This document shows, in pieces, positions 62,523-64,000 of a stretch of 64,000 nucleotides of DNA. A program made the translations under genes and the position numbers. The notes beneath the pieces were generated by a model. That model searched no databases. It was given only the letters and a program-made list of their open reading frames with translations, and had not been told where the DNA came from. Positions within the stretch are counted from its first letter, which is position 1, and each line of letters starts with the position of its first letter. This DNA comes from Gulosibacter macacae (GTDB taxonomy: Bacteria > Actinomycetota > Actinomycetes > Actinomycetales > Microbacteriaceae), in assembly GCF_003865375.1 (NCBI RefSeq), contig NZ_RQVS01000002.1:124001-188000 (forward strand). Reading direction: 5' to 3'.

Positions 62523-62625
62523 ATACGGCCTTGGGCCTACTCAATCAACCAATGCGGCCTTCGGCCTACTCAATTAACCAATACGGCCGAGCCCTACTCA
62601 ATCAACCAATACGGCCGAGCCCTAC
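62523..62625. repeat. 29-bp tandem repeats (about 3.6 copies)
   Basis: Units of 28-29 bp with the core CCTACTCAATCAACCAATACGG follow one another (starts near 62523, 62552, 62581, 62609). Unit 2 has a few substitutions and units 3-4 a one-base deletion. The array touches the stop codon of the DUF58 gene. Confidence 0.75.
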
Positions 62626-63953
62626 AGGCGCCCGGCTCGCTTGAGTTCGAGGTAGCGGTCAGCGACGCGCGGTGGCAGCTCGAGCGGCGGCGCGCTGATC
62701 GCATCCGCCCCGAAGCGGGTCAGCGCACGCCGCACCCGCGAGGCATCGAGTAGCGATCGTTCGGCCGCAGCCGCGCGGTACACCGCATCCCGATCGTCGA
62801 GCTCGGTCGTCGCGCGCACCGCATCCGGGTCGGCGACCGACGCGACCATGACGAGGTGATGACGCGTCAACTCAGGCAATGACTCCAAAAGTGCTCGCGA
62901 GGCCCCACCGTGGTCGGCCGTCGTCAGTAGCACCACCAGCGCCCGATGCGTCGTGATGCCGCGCACGAGCCCGGGCACCGCCGACCAATCGGTTTCAATG
63001 AGCTCGGGCTCGACATTCGCCATGCCATCGACGATCTTCGACAGCAACGCCGGTCCGGTCGCGCCCTGCACCCGCGCGCGCACGCGGCGGTCGTAGGCAA
63101 TGAGATCGACGCGGTCGCCCGCACGCGTGGCCAACGCCGCGAGCAACAACGCTGACTCAATCGCGGTATCGAGGCGCGTCTCGTCATCGATGCGCGCCGC
63201 GGCAGTGCGGCCGGTATCGATGAGAATGATCACCCGACGGTCACGCTCGGGCCGCCAAGTGCGCACGACCAGCCCGGTCTTCCCGGCCGCGTTCTCACCT
63301 ATGCGTCGAGCGGTCGCCCGCCAGTCAATCGAACGCACATCATCGCCGCGCACATAGTCACGCAGCGAGTCGAACTCGGTGCCCTGGCCACGCACCTGCA
63401 GGGTCGTGGCCCCATCCAGCTCGCGCAGGCGCGCCACTCGCGACGGCAGGTGCCGACGTGAATTGAACGGCGGCAGGATGCGTACCCGCCCGGGCGAGCG
63501 CAGCGTCGCCTGCCGAGCGACCAAACGCAGCGGACCCCAAGAACGCACGACGACCATTTCGCTGCGGCGATCACCGCGGCGCCAGGGGCGGAGTGTCCGC
63601 TGCACGGCCCGTCGTTCACCTGCCGGGATGCGCACGGTTTCACGCATCCGTCCCGAACCTGCCGACGGCTCCCACGCATCCCGCACGACGCCGTTGAGCG
63701 TGCGGGTGCCGAGGTTCGTGAGCAGCAGCGTGGATGCGACGGGCTCGCCGAGGCGCACCCGGTCGGGCAACTCGCGCTCTACCGACAGCAGGCGGGGCGC
63801 GGCGGCGAGCGCAAAGTCGATGAGGCCGATGATGAGCCAGATCGCGATGACAACGCCGAGCGTCGTGAACGCGCTCGCCGGATCAGTGCCGAAGAAAATC
63901 ACCGGCACGAGTCCAACGAGCAAGAGCCCGACGTAATACCCGCTGATTGCCAC
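62622..63953 (-). CDS. DUF58 domain protein
   Basis: A 443-residue protein with two N-terminal membrane helices and a DUF58 core, RGQGTEFDSLRDYVRGDDVRSIDWRATAR (core motif RDYVRGDDVRSIDW), followed by a von Willebrand A-like domain (VIILIDTGRTAAA). Such proteins are encoded with MoxR ATPases and are thought to work as their partners. GTG start 1 bp after the stop codon of the gene upstream. Confidence 0.88.
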   Translation of the reverse strand: MAISGYYVGLLLVGLVPVIFFGTDPASAFTTLGVVIAIWLIIGLIDFALAAAPRLLSVERELPDRVRLGEPVASTLLLTNLGTRTLNGVVRDAWEPSAGSGRMRETVRIPAGERRAVQRTLRPWRRGDRRSEMVVVRSWGPLRLVARQATLRSPGRVRILPPFNSRRHLPSRVARLRELDGATTLQVRGQGTEFDSLRDYVRGDDVRSIDWRATARRIGENAAGKTGLVVRTWRPERDRRVIILIDTGRTAAARIDDETRLDTAIESALLLAALATRAGDRVDLIAYDRRVRARVQGATGPALLSKIVDGMANVEPELIETDWSAVPGLVRGITTHRALVVLLTTADHGGASRALLESLPELTRHHLVMVASVADPDAVRATTELDDRDAVYRAAAAERSLLDASRVRRALTRFGADAISAPPLELPPRVADRYLELKRAGRL

Positions 63954-63954
63954 G

Positions 63955-64000
63955 CTAGATCGGCACCTGCACCTGTTGCATGATCGACCGCAGAATCGAG
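63955..64000 (-). CDS. C-terminal end of a probable MoxR-family ATPase
   Basis: Only the last ~14 codons are in the window; they read SILRSIMQQVQVPI and a stop, which suits the short hydrophobic end of MoxR AAA+ ATPases. The call rests mainly on the position immediately upstream of DUF58, where moxR is normally found. Confidence 0.45.
   Translation of the reverse strand, partial: SILRSIMQQVQVPI

Noticed and set aside
62523-62625. possible CRISPR array
   Set aside because: Units are contiguous without unique spacers, and no cas genes are in the window; it is a plain tandem repeat.
1-64000. tRNA, rRNA or riboswitch genes
   Set aside because: I looked in the intergenic gaps for cloverleaf ends, rRNA blocks and common riboswitch cores and saw none that I could support.

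Overview
The window looks like chromosome from a high-GC actinobacterium, most likely a member of the Microbacteriaceae. The reasons are strong G/C third-position use, frequent GTG starts, AAGGAG-type ribosome binding sites, many IclR/MarR/AraC regulators, and the actinobacterial RDD/SpoIIM/DUF58/MoxR neighbourhood at the right end. All gene assignments are from reading protein motifs; no database search was possible.

Left third (1-26.4 kb), aromatic catabolism. The window opens inside vanA and continues with vanB and vanK (vanillate demethylation and uptake). After an orphan nuclease-like gene set between two copies of a 68-bp palindromic repeat come pcaIJ (beta-ketoadipate CoA transferase), an IclR regulator with an in-frame stop, a MarR regulator, and a NitT/TauT-type ABC importer whose binding-protein gene is frameshifted. 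From 20.2 kb back to 11.2 kb on the minus strand runs one compact operon that matches, gene for gene and in order, the alkylphenol cluster creCDEFGHIJ of Corynebacterium glutamicum. In that scheme a PEP-synthase-like pair (CreI/CreH) phosphorylates p-cresol, a P450 with its ferredoxin and reductase (CreJ/F/E) oxidises the methyl group of the aryl phosphate, an HD phosphohydrolase (CreD) removes the phosphate, and two dehydrogenases (CreG/C) finish at 4-hydroxybenzoate. pobA, just beyond with its own IclR gene, would turn 4-hydroxybenzoate into protocatechuate, and pcaIJ acts late in the same route. Protocatechuate ring-cleavage genes are not in this window. A further IclR gene, a cyclase-family hydrolase and an SDR follow.

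Middle (26.4-39.3 kb): a bifunctional proline oxidase putA between two copies of another palindrome, a basic amino acid decarboxylase, a MarR gene next to the wreck of a CoA ligase and an SDR collapsed tail to tail, an MFS exporter, threonine synthase, and a small membrane protein with a palindromic site upstream.

Right part (39.4-59.2 kb): an amine and amino acid block. It has two FeaR-like AraC regulators, two APC permeases, a copper amine oxidase with a cysteine-rich tail, a class III aminotransferase, an RpiR regulator, an M20 hydrolase, a split FluG pair (amidohydrolase overlapping a glutamine-synthetase-like ligase), a GMC oxidoreductase, an MHS transporter, a septum-formation-type lipoprotein and succinate-semialdehyde dehydrogenase. 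The last 5 kb are an MFS transporter and the RDD/SpoIIM/DUF58/MoxR group.

Two features stand out besides the cre operon. First, intergenic gaps carry several families of long palindromes whose members keep exactly the same length (68, 68 and 76 bp) while the sequence varies. Second, several genes are damaged (IclR, binding protein, CoA ligase, two SDRs), pointing either to ongoing gene loss or, for the simple frameshift and stop, to sequencing error.
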